In this document: one piece after another, positions 12,859-24,957 of the stretch
How the letters are laid out: the number at the start of each line of letters is the position of its first letter
Numbering within the stretch: position 1 is the stretch's first letter
Assembly (NCBI GenBank): GCA_002682825.1
Contig: NOKP01000023.1
Coordinates: 558,001 to 622,000, forward strand
Source: Neonectria sp. B-13
Lineage: Eukaryota; Ascomycota; Sordariomycetes; Hypocreales; Nectriaceae
Length of the DNA stretch: 64,000 nucleotides
Direction of reading: 5' to 3'
Made by a program: the position numbers and the translations under genes
Notes under the pieces: model-generated
What the model was told of the DNA's origin: nothing
The model's database searches: none
The model's input: the letters and a program-made list of their open reading frames with translations, nothing else

Positions 12859-12930
12859 GATGCTTGATGCTTGATGCTTGATGCTGGATACTTGAAGCTG
12901 GATGCTGGGAAGTTGGATGCTGGAAGATGG
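12859..12930. repeat. Imperfect 7-bp tandem repeat (GATGCTT/GATGCTG)
   Basis: The heptamer GATGCTT is repeated three times exactly, then continues with decaying copies (GATGCTG, GATACTT, GAAGCTG). Non-coding, of unknown role. Confidence 0.75.
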
Positions 12931-15441
12931 GTTGGTTATTTGGGGTCTGGACAGGGTCATGACGCCCGACATGTCCCTTGTTCACCCGCCGTTCGTTGCA
13001 ACGGTTCTGCGAAGTACATCGTAGCAGTAGTCCCCTTTCTCACGCGGGAGTCTCACACACTCACCCGCCGTTCATTTTCCTGCCGGTCCCCCAGAATCGG
13101 TCAGTGCTTTCCCTTCCCTTTGCGCTTGCGTTCAGTCTGGGGCAAGTATTCGTAAATGAGAGGGCTCAGGCCACGCACCGCCCGCCTACTCCAGAAGCGC
13201 CGGGGCTTTTTTAGGGGCTTTTGGGCGTTTGGGGGAATTCGGTCTAGACTTTCGAGTCTGGGGGCGTTTTGGAACCTCGTCAGCGGCCCCGCTGGGTACC
13301 TAGGCACTGACGCTGCGGCGCATTCCGTTGGCACCAGCACTCGGTGAGTTGGCCGCCATACGAATAATAGCTTCCTACCTCCTGTCTCGTCTCAGCATGG
13401 CCCCCTCACTGCGGAACCGCGGGAAATGCAAGCGGAACACAGACACGGGATGGAACTCGCACAGAACCGTGTTACCAGCATTGTCGACTGCAGCCCCGGC
13501 CGCGGCTAAATATGGTTACCTGTGGTTTACCGGTAAACTGCAGCAGGCTGCACTGTACCCATGGATGCTAGGTAGTACCACTAGTCTCCAGCACGTATCC
13601 GTCCATCCACAGCGGACAACGTACCGAGCAGTAATTAAGAAGGCGCCCCGCTCCCCCGATGCCCGGCAATCGAATCCACTCAATTTTAGGGATGCTGCCC
13701 TGGCGCTTTTGTGTGCTCGTGCTTGCGCTCATGCTTGTGCTTGTGCTTTGGTACTAGGTCGTTTCACACAATTTCATATGTTTATTCTCGTCGTCCTCGG
13801 TAGAAAATACAAGGGGGAGCAGCGAACGCGGGGGCTACAGCTCCGTTCACGCCGCGCGTGTGCTGTGCTGTGCTGTCCAGGGCAAAGTGGGATGACCCGC
13901 GATGAGGTCACCGTTGTGGAGCAGCAAAACACCCCCCCGGTACACCTCGTCCGCGCGTGCACTCAAGAGCGTGACCCCCCTTGATTTTCCGAACGCAACC
14001 GCGTGTGTGTTTGGCATATAACACGAAGGCCAAAGTCGGGGGGGACGGGGGCTTGGTAGTTACTAAGGAAGTTTGTCAGGGTGTCATTGTTTTTTTATCC
14101 AATTTTTACCTAAAATAGAGGCGGGCCAGGACGAGGGGAAGAGCAAAAAGGAAGGGGAGAGGGGGTTCCCGGGGTCGTGTTTGGGGCAGCCGGAGGTGTG
14201 GACCGGGGCCGGGCCGGAGGCAGATTTGGGAAAGGCGTGTGTTCGGGCCTGAGGCAACGAGGGCACGGGCTACATTGGGATGGAGTCGGACGAGACGGGA
14301 GCAGAAGGGGGACGGTACTTCGCACTTCTGCATTTTGGATCATCGAGGTTGTAATATCGATCATGCCGATGCCAATGTTGCAGTAGCATACATACTTGTG
14401 CTTAGATTGAGATTGAAACGAGAAAGAAGAAAAGGGGTGCAGACTACACGTCAGTTTTTTTAGATCCAATTTGACAGACGGTCCGATCCACCCAATCTGC
14501 GAGTGCCTGTCTGTCAATCAACGGTGGTGGGACTGACTCGGCCTTGTTGAATCCTCTCGGTGTGCGACCACGACTCTCCCCTTTTCTCGTGCAATTACCT
14601 GCCTTATGCCTCTCTCTGTGTCAAGTCGCGGCCAGTTTTGCCCAATCCTCACCGCTACATGATAAATAAAACACTACTCCACAGCTCCGGCGAAAATTCC
14701 CGTTGGCCTAGACTAGGGCCGTCGTCCTAGTCGTCGTGGTGGTAGTGTGCATCGAGGGGCAGTCCTTGACTATCGTGAATCCCCTCTCTTTAGGAAGGCG
14801 ATGGATGCCAGGCCGAATAAGATGATCAGGGTCTCATTTTTTAACTATTTCTTCTCCTTCTCTGTTGGCGCCGGTCCATCTCTGATGGTGTCGTGTCAGG
14901 TTAACTTAATTAGCTAGTTGGCGAATCCGCGATTCATAGTGCCGTCTGATCGAGTAGCGTCTTTGTCCGTCCATCATGCCATACCAACATGAGGTAGGAT
15001 TCTTTTAACCTGTTTCGGCTTGTGTCTCTCCAGTCTGGTTCCCGTCGTCCATCATATCGGTATGCCATCGTACACACACCTCCAAGAAGAAATCAAAGTA
15101 GCTCGACGCTATCGTCTCTGGTCCGTCATCGGCCGCTTGTCCAGACAAACTCCCTTCGCTCCCTTTAACCAAGCCCAAGCTCCGTCTCGACCACGACTAG
15201 TACAATGACATCGAAAAAGGTACTCATACATACTCCAACCTGCAACCACACCTCCACTGCTAGTACCAGGCGTTGCCTCCTTTAGAGATGGCCCCCGCCA
15301 AGCATTATAGGCGCCCAATTATCTTCTACTCCAGGCGTGCGTGTCATCATGCTCTCAGTTCTCATCATCCTCGTCTCCCTGAAGGTTTTGTTGGGCCTTC
15401 TGCGAATAGAGCCATAGCCAGTGTGCGAGCGCTCTCTCCTA

Positions 15442-17785
15442 CTATGCGATGTCCAAGTACCCCGACGCCAGTGAGGGCCCAAACGCAATCTCATCCCCTC
15501 CAGGCGCGATCCCCTCGTGTGCCGTTGCCAGATCAGCCAAGTGCTGCAGGCCCTGGCTTGCCGCCGCCTCCACTGAAGACGATGGCCGCATCTGCTCCAA
15601 TAGTTTGTCTCTGATGCCGTCCCAAACTTCCCCAGGCTTCTCCACGATGTCCTTGATCAGCTGCGTCGCCTCTTCCTTGGAACTGTCCAGCTTAGAAAGT
15701 TTCGCAAGAGACATAGCCACCAGTGATGCGAAATGATTCACCAGCGGGCTCCGAAGATATGTGTTCGCAAACAGGAGGTTGACCAGCTCCTTTGTCGGCC
15801 ACAACGTCTCCGCCGGTGTTGCCCCCGGTGTCAAGAGAGAGACCAAGAGTTTACAGTGCCAATACGCCAGATGCACCAGCGGGTGGGACGCTGGTTCAAT
15901 GTGCGCGGGCAGGTCCTCGCGATAGTTTTCAATGTAGTCCGTCAAGATTGCCGCCATCGGCTGCTCCGTCGTTGTTGATCCGGGCTGCAGTGTCGATACA
16001 ACGTGCGACACTCGGTTCAATAACTTCGATAACCCTAACGAGCAATGTTAATAAGCGCCTCTCATCATCTGCCGTGGGGTTGGCACTTACGGACGAGGTA
16101 GAAGCAGACTTCTCCAAGGATGTTCTCCAAGCCGGGCGGCGCAACAACGCTGCTGTCCGGGATCTGCGCGGGTTTGCCCGTCCCTGCCGCATGCCAGCGA
16201 TCCATGAGAATCAGCGACCACCAAATTCGCACACACAACTGGTCGTCCGAGTCTGGCTCAGAGGCCGATTCCATAGGAGTGTACCGCCAAAGCTTCATCG
16301 AATTCGCTAGAGCAACGGCTCGGGCCAGCAGAAACGGAAGTGTTGACGAGGACCGCCAGTCGGCTTCAATAATCAACAGCAGCAAAGTTTGCGCATGTAC
16401 AATGTTCGCTGCTAGTGAGTGCGGAGCCTCGCTGCTCTCCCATTCATTGAGCAAAGAGCTAGCAACCTTCACATCCCCTGACGAGATCGTCACCGCTGGG
16501 AGAGCGTTGGCAAATGCGGTGCGGACAGACGAGGGGCACTGCGCAAGCAGTTCTTGTAGTCTGTCCTTATTGCTTGGCAAGATCGGATATACTGGTTGGA
16601 CATTCGACAAGTAGCTGCGCTCTGGTTAGCAAAGGACGATCAAACATGAATCGTCGGGCGTACCTGTGAAGGGTGTCCTCTTCAATATCAGGTACTACAT
16701 CGGTGTCGGTCATAGAAATATCCATGGCCGCAACTGGAGGCTTCGAGGGTGTGGCTTCCGGCTTGATGGCTGAAGGCTGAGGCGCCAGCGAGCCGGTGCT
16801 ATAGGCCGCATAGCCATCCGATGCCGCCGAAGAGGGCTGGATAGACCGGTGCTCTGAGCCCCAGGGGGTCTGTCGGGTGGTTGCAGGCGTGGTGAACTCG
16901 CCCGAAATGCTCGAAAATGGTCGCTTCCGGCTCGCATCGTCACCACCAACAGTGTTCTGACGCGGTCGGTCTGGGACAAAGAGATGATCAAGATCATCCT
17001 GGCTCAGGCCACCTTCATTCTCAAGCTTGTTCTCGATACTATGGATACGATCTGCCAGCTCTTTGATATATCTATTACGAAGTGTCAGTGTTATGCAGCC
17101 GAAAGAACGGTCGGGGACTGTCGTACCCCTTACTTGGCCCTCGCTTCTGAGGCACTCGACTAAACAAGCATCGAATGGAGGACCGCGCACAGCTAGAGCA
17201 AGGACTTTCACCAGTATCTGACTGCGCATCACACTTGATCTTCTTTCGTCGGCACTCGTCACAGGCACGTGACACCTTGGATCGTTTCCGAGGCGGGATA
17301 CTATTGTCCATGGAGTACTGCGGAGGCATTGGGGGGCCGACCGGGACGGGCATGGAATGTGACACCATAGGGTCGGTACCGGGCGTATCTTGCACGTATG
17401 ATGGAGTATGTTGCTGCTCGGGCTCGGGATGGGGCATGATGCTCCGCAGATTGGGGTCCTCGACGTTCATATTGGGATCCGTAGTGGGCATGATCGGTGC
17501 ACCAGCGAGGCCCTGGCCAAGCTGGGCTGCCAGCTGAAGCTCCTCGAGGTTGGCGGGACGTGAGACGTGTTGCTGGGGAGTCGCGGGCTCCGTGGGCAGC
17601 TCGCCCTGATCGTGCTCCTGCACCTGCACTTGCTCGGGGACATGGTGAGCGGTGTGGTCCTGGTGGTCCGGTACACCCTCGCGCCCACCCGTGTTGTAGA
17701 AAGGGCCAGCTTCCATTCCCTCAGCCCCGGGGGAAGGATATGAGATGTTGGCGTCCTCTGCTTCGGGGTCCCTAGGTGCACTCAT
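15442..17785 (-). CDS. Zn2Cys6 transcription factor, RGT1/COL-26/BglR-like
   Basis: Four exons on the minus strand: 17785-17127, 17071-16664, 16614-16091, 16034-15442; 727 residues. The N-terminal region is Pro/Gln-rich. A binuclear zinc cluster lies at about 174-205 (CDECRRKKIKC, then CSSCARSSIRC). It is followed by FSRVPQKRGPSKGYIKELA, with the GY junction spliced across intron 1. That linker is characteristic of the yeast Rgt1 / Neurospora COL-26 / Trichoderma BglR group, which controls glucose sensing and sugar uptake. A basic RKRSK stretch precedes the cluster. The C-terminal half is a helical fungal-TF middle-homology region. All junctions keep frame and introns are 49-56 nt. A 59-codon ATG frame ends 27 bases upstream of this start. 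The family is well supported; the glucose role is inferred from homologues. Confidence 0.88.
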
Positions 17786-17812
17786 GATGGCGGATTCCGA
17801 GGGACGACAAAA

Positions 17813-17992
17813 TCAATCGACGAATGCACGCGAGCTGCGATAACAGACGAACGAACGTCTAGAGGATGGGAGAAAAATACGGGATCGGTGGTTGTGCGAG
17901 GTTTCGTCACCGGGAGCGAGACGCGACACTACCGCGATGGGGAGATGATCGCGACGCGACAATGAAGTCACTGACGAAGCCATAGTTAGCAT
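17813..17992 (-). other. Possible long uORF upstream of the RGT1-like gene
   Basis: The minus-strand ATG at 17992, with a second in-frame ATG at 17983, opens a 59-codon frame that ends at 17813, 27 bases before the main start at 17785. If it is in the mature mRNA it would strongly affect initiation. It may instead be removed by a leader intron or lie upstream of the transcription start. Confidence 0.3.
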
Positions 17993-20900
17993 ACGGCTTG
18001 ACAAGACGACGTGATGCACGCGCGCGCGGTTCGATGACAGGACATCACAACACAGGATTGGGGGCGTTGACGCAGCGAGAGGGAGCGCATCGTGGGCAAA
18101 AGCAGGCTACGTCTGGGGATGGAGACTTACACGACGCTTTCTCTTGGGGCTTCGGAGCGAGATAAATGCGATGCGACGGCGACGCCTCGACGGAAGAGGA
18201 AGAACTCCACGCCGATGACTGTTTGCTGTGTGGGTGTTTTGCAAAGATCACGGTTTTTCGGGGGACGGCGGGAAATGCTCGGCCCACGCGGACAAGGTTA
18301 ATTACACTGGCAGGCGCCGTTTTATCCTTAGTCAGCGCCTACCCCTCCTTCATGTGTAAGTACGCCGGAAGCAGATAACCTCGTGCTACCGCACCCAACA
18401 CTGCGAGCATAATGTTCCAGCCATTCAGAAATTCATGTGAGACCAGTAGACTTGTGGCACTATAAAGTACTGAGTGCTATATTTGCATTGTTGTAGGATT
18501 GAACTCTTTCTGCTTGCGATGTGAGGTGCCTCCTTGCGCTGACAGGTAAGCTATAATTTGAGTAGCCTACGCAACGTTCCTGTCGAAGCCTTTGCTTCCA
18601 GGCTAGGCATATCACTTGAGTGTATAAAAGGCGTCAATACAGGAAAGACCATGTGTTGTGAAGTTCCGCCTCAAGTCAATAGGAAGTTGGCGGCTTCAAG
18701 TCTCGACATTCCTTGTCTTCAAGATACAGCATCTTTCGTCAGTCGCGACCAGTTTTTGGGTGCGGCAAACCAATGCCTTCGGAACGTTGACACCGATGAA
18801 AGCAATCCCCCCTTCGCTTGGAGCTCCCCAGATTACACCTACTGCTCGACCTCAACCTCGCCGTTTTCAACGATGGCATTCGCCAACGCTCCCAGACTCA
18901 AAGTATTGGATCTGAACGACCGTGTCAACCGCTCGAAGGACAAACGTTGCTTCCACGTACCAATGAGTATACTACGCGACCAATTAACCTTCCGTGTTAT
19001 CTAATGGTTCTTGCCGCAATAGGTGTGGTTGGAGCTGGCTCTTTGCCGCTGTCAGAAGTGTTATATGGCTGTGAGACTAAAACGAGATCTCGGGGACTAA
19101 GATCCCATGGTCCAATATTCTGTACTAATACCTTTGGCGTCCTCAATCCCACAGCATGAGACCGTAAATCCTTATGTGCAATAGATGCGGGACATCGCAA
19201 CTTAACAAGTCCAAGTGTGCAAGGTGAACCCATTCGTGCGCTCCGGCGCTCCGGTATTCCCTTGTCCATGTCACACAGACCATTTAGGTAATAGTAATAC
19301 GACGTAGGTTGACAAATTAGATATGCCTGCAACTCGCACTAAGGCCTTAAATCTCACCTTGATTCTAGATGCATCCCAATTGGAAGGTCCGATTGAATCC
19401 CAGTCAACGTTGACAAGCGGGCGTTCAGACTGCCTGTTTTCGGTCCGAGACTCCGGGATTATTTGTGCCAGGATGCGGTATACACAACTTTGTGTTCCGC
19501 TTGGCAGAGCGGTGAGACCACGACCTACCAGTTCGGGAAACAAGTTCGAACTTAAAAATCATACTCATGGTGATACTACTCTCGCTCCCTGAAAGGCCAT
19601 AGTGCGTTTGCTGAGACTGGGGCTTTGGGTTTTGCATGATTGATCAATACTTCGTCTCGTCCTGCGAGGGTTCCGCCTCGCGTAATCAACTACTTGGTCG
19701 ACCAAGGCGATGGCTGCGGCGGCGGTTTCTGAGAAAATACGTAGCCTATTGTTGGATTGTTGAAACCTTACATGTCTGTCTTGAACATGCGCTTGTCACT
19801 GCGTGCCCTTAGGAGCAATTAAGCCGTTCAGCAGGGAGAATCCAACGATGGTCTCGGCTCTCACCCCAGCTAGTTCAAAGAGGGCACCATGCATTACAGA
19901 ACTCGATAGCAGATTTGACATGACGCGAGGAGTCGAGAACCATGCCGTCGTGTCCAAACAAGGACAAGGGTAGAGGATAAAGTCTCTCGCTTGGATGTCG
20001 CCTTCACAACCCGCATGCAAAGACATCAGTGACACAGATTGTTGAATCCACTAGTCCCTAATCAAAGGGTGGCATGTAGTCTTCGACGACAAAGTCGTGA
20101 TCTCAAAGTGCTTTTTTCATCTGGCAGTTGTCAAGAAAAAGGGGAGGAGGTAGCAATACGCATTGAGACCGGTTGCGACAACCCGACTGAACATAGCGGT
20201 GACGGGACAAGTCCTTGGCTTTCAGGGATCAACCACGTTTAGACTGTGTCATTTGATACGAAAGCCGAATGGCATGTAAGGATAGAGGAGTTGCGTGAGA
20301 CAGCGTAACTAGTCGCGCGGAGGAAACAACCGCCACGTGATACTTTTTTTTCGTGGAGTCGTCTTAGATCGACGAGTAGTCTATGGGTCCGGCAGATCAT
20401 CAACATCGGTCGGCGTCGGTACTTTTCCAATACCAGGAAATGGATATTGTCGTTAGCCAATGGTGCTGTAGAGAAAGAGGTGGTCTTGTCACATGTGATG
20501 AGGAATAATGATTGATCACGATACAAAGAGCGAAGATGAGATGGTCGCGCGCTTTGATGTGTGGCGTCATAAGTTCGTCTACTCGACTCCTAGCCGAGTC
20601 ATGTTGTTTTTTATTGATGTAAAGTTGAGCGGCAAGGTCGGGCGTTGAAGCGGTCCAATACAGCGAGGATGACAAACGTCCCCGACGAAACCCCTGAAAC
20701 TCACGGTCTGGCGGACATCAGCATTGTCTCGGAGGAATTGTTAGCGGTAGCATGGGGCCCGAGTCGCTATTAGAAATGAACAACCGTGGCCGCCGTGGGG
20801 CGATTATGGCCGCACACTCAGGGCGAGACTCCACTGGCAAAAAGCCACTAGGGTGAGCAGGGCCCGCATCGGGGGGCTTCCACTACGGAGGAACGAGATG

Positions 20901-22330
20901 CCGAAAAGGTGCAGTTTGCAGGTGGGGAGGCGTTCGCTAATACGCAGGCTGTTCTTGCATAGGTAGGTAAGTATGTACAGTTGCTTGCTTCTTCTACTGG
21001 GCGAACGAAGTGAGAAGTGACAACAGCGGACCAGTTGTCTGTTTTCTGTGTCTTAAAACAAGTGGATGTTGGCACTGCTGATCGCGGCGGTTCCGAGGTG
21101 GGCTGGAGAATGGTGTGAGGGCTGTCAGGCCGCATCCTCGATGCATGCGTTGCATGGTATTCATATGTATGGTTTATAACTGCATGGTTATGGTGGTATT
21201 ATGAGTAGTGTAGAGAGGCCTGGCAAGGCACGGGGGGTTGGTCATTACCACGTTTGCAAGCCCGAGGCGGCGGGATGAGGAAACTCAAAACCGACGCGAC
21301 TGGCCACTGGATGTTCCATGGAGGGCTAGAAGAGTTGGCCCAGGCCCTGAGGCCACCTGGATGCTACGGGTGGACGCGACGGCGGGCGCCTCCTGGATCG
21401 CTGAAAGCCGGACACTCGGGAGATATCAGCGCTCTCGCCATTCGTCATGGGGACCCTTCGTCATTACCTATTCATTGCACCTTATGTACAATGCGGACCC
21501 GACGGCAACGGGACCTGACTGACCCCCAGGCGGCTCCGTGTCAGTGCCCGTGGCTCGTAGCGCCCTGAACTACTAAGCACAGCATAATTGGTGCGCGCTC
21601 TAGGCGGGCGGTTATGGAGCGCAGGCCCCAAGGTTAGGTGAGGACGGGTGCCGCTTATGAGGTCCATGGCGATGGTCTCAGCGCAGGCCAGCGCCTGGAA
21701 GGCTGAAGATGGCTGTTTCGTCCGCTGGGCGGCACGCTGGAGCGGGGCCCCGGCAGCCCCCGACTCGAAGGAGCCCAAGGAACCACTCCGTCCACTCTCC
21801 ACCAAAAGGCCTTATGGAAGACTCGGGCCCCCCAGTAAATGGAGCCTGCCTCCTGGCTTCCCGCGTCCACGGGCGTCGAGCGGTCCACTCAGTATGGACA
21901 GTCCAGCGGATGCCCTTCTTCTAGGCGGGCGGGGGGCTTTGTTTCCATTCCCATTCTTCTACGTTCCCACGGACATCTTCCATCTGTCGACACCCTGTCC
22001 CTGACCCGTTTGTTAGTCGATTCTCACTCGACCGACACACGGCATGGTCCAGGTGCGGTGCGTAGCCCAGTCGACAAAAAGTACCGAAGGTCGGGCGTAG
22101 GCCAGGTGCCTTGGTCGTTGGGAATCTCCCGTCGTTAATAACTCGTCAATTGGCCTCTTTTCTTTCGTTTCTCCCTTCTCGCTCTCGCTGTCTCATTCTG
22201 GCTCTGGTGCTTCTTCCTGGGCTGCGACCGTTCCCAAAACCTACCGGCTCTAAACCACTCCGGATACTCCCTGACTCGATCGACGGCCGCACTTTCACAC
22301 TGCCATCCCCCCTCCAATCCTCACCCAACG
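17993..22330. other. 4.3 kb gene-poor stretch
   Basis: Only short frames of fewer than about 150 codons are present, none with a recognisable domain. Parts of 18.3-20.8 kb look more AT-rich than the flanks. I found no transposase or reverse-transcriptase fragment and no clear inverted repeat. The first few hundred bases are probably the promoter and leader of the RGT1-like gene. Confidence 0.5.
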
Positions 22331-22410
22331 ATGCCACTCGCCCATCAATCCGCATCCCAATGACAACGAGACCATCGCCTTGCAATCTTCCTCCCTCTCC
22401 AGCTCTCTAG
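22331..22410 (+). other. Two overlapping uORFs before the methyltransferase
   Basis: ATG at 22331 gives a 10-codon frame ending with TGA at 22361-22363. A second ATG at 22360 overlaps that stop (ATGA) and gives a 16-codon frame ending at 22410. The first in-frame ATG of the methyltransferase is at 22464. Whether both are within the transcript is unknown. Confidence 0.35.
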
Positions 22411-22463
22411 CAGCCTCTACCCCCGTGGTCTCCGGCTGCACAGGCCGCCACGTCACCGCAGTC

Positions 22464-23369
22464 ATGCTGCTCAGCATGGACATCATGAAGGTACGGGACT
22501 GGACATATCTTGAAGATCCCCCACAAGACATTGGCCCAGCCCGGCACCTCCTCGAGGTTTACAGCAAGATTCCCTGCAATGATCTCGACGATCACATCCG
22601 CCGTGTTGTAAGTCCCCCGTCCCATCCATGGACCGGGCGCTTCGGCAATGGAACTGGCTGAGCTGACCCGCCTATTTTTCAGCGAGAGAAAGCATGGTGC
22701 ATCTCCCAGTACCCTTGTGTTGGCCGATGGAAATTCCTCTACATCCTTGACCCCCAGGACCCTCGTTACCAGCAGGCCCTCTTCCGTCTCAACGTCGCGG
22801 GTTCTCGTGATGTTCTTCTCGACCTGGGCTGCGGCGTTGGCCAGGTCATCCGACAGTTCCGTGCCGACGGTGCCAGGGGCGCCCAGCTCATCGGCACCGA
22901 CTTGCAATCCAAGTTCATCGACATTGGCTACGACCTCTTCCAAGATCGATCAAGTCTCGACGTCACCTTTGTTGCCGGTGACATGCTCGATCCCGACGAC
23001 AAGCAGCTCGCCGGCCTGCGCGGCAAGGTCACCATCATCCATGCCGGCAGCTTCTTCCACCTCTTCAACTGGGTTCAGCAACTCTACATGGGCAAGCGGT
23101 TGGTCGAATTCCTCAAGCCCGGCACGCGAAACGCCTTGATTTACGGCCGTCAAGTCGGCACCAACAACCCGGGAGAGTCCGTCACCAGTGCCCGCTCAGC
23201 ATATCTCCACGACGAAGACAGCTTTCAGCACCTCTGGGACGAGGTTGGAGTATTAACGGGGACGCGGTGGCAAGTCCAGCTTGAGGCCACTGGCGAGCCA
23301 GCCTCCAAACTACCGGGATTCAATAACAACACGTTCCCCGTCAACTTCACCATATACCAGGTCTCCTGA
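22464..23369 (+). CDS. SAM-dependent methyltransferase, AusD-like family
   Basis: Two exons: 22464-22607 and 22683-23369; 275 residues, near the usual size of about 280. The N-terminus carries EDPPQDIGPARHLLEVYS, and intron 1 lies within the HIRRV-REKAW helix. Motif I is VLLDLGCGVGQ (about 92-102). A conserved GTDLQSKFIDIGYDLF block and IIHAGSFFHLFNW follow, then a late YGRQVGTN motif. This layout matches fungal methyltransferases of the AusD/Trt5-like group that act in terpenoid or polyketide pathways, although many members are stand-alone genes of unknown substrate. No polyketide or terpene synthase lies in this window. The upstream frame has no ATG before 22464; 22476 and 22485 are alternative starts. 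Confidence 0.85.
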
Positions 23370-24957
23370 GCCAACACCCTCGATATGGGTTATTTTCTCA
23401 TACCTCCTTCTGGAGGGGACACCCTGGCACCTACGATGCTGTCGTCCCCTTTCTTGCTCTGACTTGGGGTAGCCTCTCATGCAAGAGACAGGACTCTAAT
23501 CTCGACAGATGATGCATATTCACCCCTGTCAGCTTAGTGAACCTGTCTCAAATGAGACAGGCAGCTAGAGTTGAGCCAACTTAGCGGTAACACGGAGCCG
23601 CGATAACAAATGCGGAACATTGTATTATTTTCGCCCTGCAGGAAATGGTCGACCTGAGGATTCTTCCCAAGAAAAAATCTGTTCGATTTTGCCTTCAAGT
23701 TTCGCCATGCAGCGGTGCGCATTATCGACAGGGGTCCACCACGGCTGGCCAGGTTCCTCGGCGTATTGCGGGCAGAGTGCCATCGCTTCCGTGCGATCGT
23801 ATCCCCTAGCCTGGAACAAGATTCCTCTTACGGAACGCACAGCATGCCCAAGCGCTGTTCGCAAATCCACGTTAGCTATTCGCACCTCTTGCGAGGCTTT
23901 TACAGCAATGCCGTGGAAGGACCTGCACATCTTTAAGAAGACGAACATATCCTCGCGAGCACAGGACCCGACTGGGCATTACCCAGCAGTAGCATGGCGA
24001 CGGCGCGATACCAGCTTCGGCTTCGAATCGCAAGACCCAAAGAAGAGTCCCTGAAGGTGGCTTTTATGATGATGAATGAGGCGTTCGGCACGTATGCAAT
24101 GGTGGTTGTCATTTTTATTCCGACCACGTGGGAGTTTTCATGGGCACTTCGAGAATTGGTGCATGACATTGGACTGTATAGAATAACTCACGGATACATG
24201 CAAAGGCGACATAGAACAGGAAATGCATAAAACTTTGGGGCCACTCCTCAGTATAGCCCCCACGCTGTAAAACCCAGTCCCCAGGTGGGCGTCATGGTTT
24301 ACCGCATGCGAATGTAACCTTTCAATGCACTCCTTTCCACAATGTCCCTGAGCTCACGCCCGGGTTGACATCTTGGCTTCTCGAACTAGTGGCCGAAGTA
24401 TATTTCTTTGGTTGTTGAGTTTGGTTCAAGTTGACCCCTGGTCATCCTCGTGACACAAGCCACGGCCTCATGATACAAGTGTGCAGTGACTGCATTGTTC
24501 AACGAATTTGTACCGCGACTACTTTGTACACCACGAGTGACCATCCCAACAGTCTAAGAAGGGATGAAATATAGCCAAGATAATCATAGTATCCAGTGAC
24601 AACCCTTTCTACTTATTTTACCTAGGAGAGAATTGTCTCTGTTGCTCATAGTTCATTGCATCCCGTTGAGCTTAGGGTAGCGGCCGGCCGATCATGCGCG
24701 CCTCTCCTCATCAGTGGGTAGGCGGGTGAATATCGGCTAACACCAAGCTCGCTCATTGCCCCTCCAAGCATTCGAGCTTCCCACGTCCCTCCACGACCTA
24801 CTTGCCGAGACAAGTCTCCAAATTCTTGCAACCATCTGGCCATAGTGCTAGTCGTTTTTTGGTTGATCTATTATTCTCTCGCCTTTGCGGCGTCGGTGGT
24901 GTCGCTGTGTCTCTTTCCCATAGCTATGCACCCCCGGAGGATGTATATTCTGCCACA
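23370..24957. other. Intergenic before PAN2
   Basis: No supported gene. An inverted repeat with 9-bp arms (CCTGTCTCA / TGAGACAGG, 2-nt spacer) lies at 23542-23561, about 170 bases past the methyltransferase stop. A 107-codon minus-strand frame (23625-23948) and a neighbouring one (23933-24169) are plausible in composition but have no recognisable motif. Confidence 0.5.

Larger units (their letters stand above)
11522..15441. other. Intergenic between two regulator genes
   Basis: The first part is likely the 3' end of the copper-fist transcript, and the last few hundred bases that of the minus-strand regulator. In between are simple repeats (listed separately), a G-rich imperfect tandem (GGGGAAGGGCAA-like, 12634-12672) and no supported gene. 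The 218-codon open frame at 13328-13984 shows no domain. Confidence 0.55.

Noticed and set aside
13328..13984. 218-codon + frame
   Set aside because: First codon is not a clear ATG context, contains an Ala/Cys low-complexity block and no domain.
18558..19004. 148-codon + frame in the gene-poor stretch
   Set aside because: No domain, no upstream or downstream exon with matching frame, no homologue recognised.
22380..22463. Extended N-terminus for the methyltransferase from a TTG at 22380
   Set aside because: No ATG in this part of the frame, and the family homology begins downstream of 22476.
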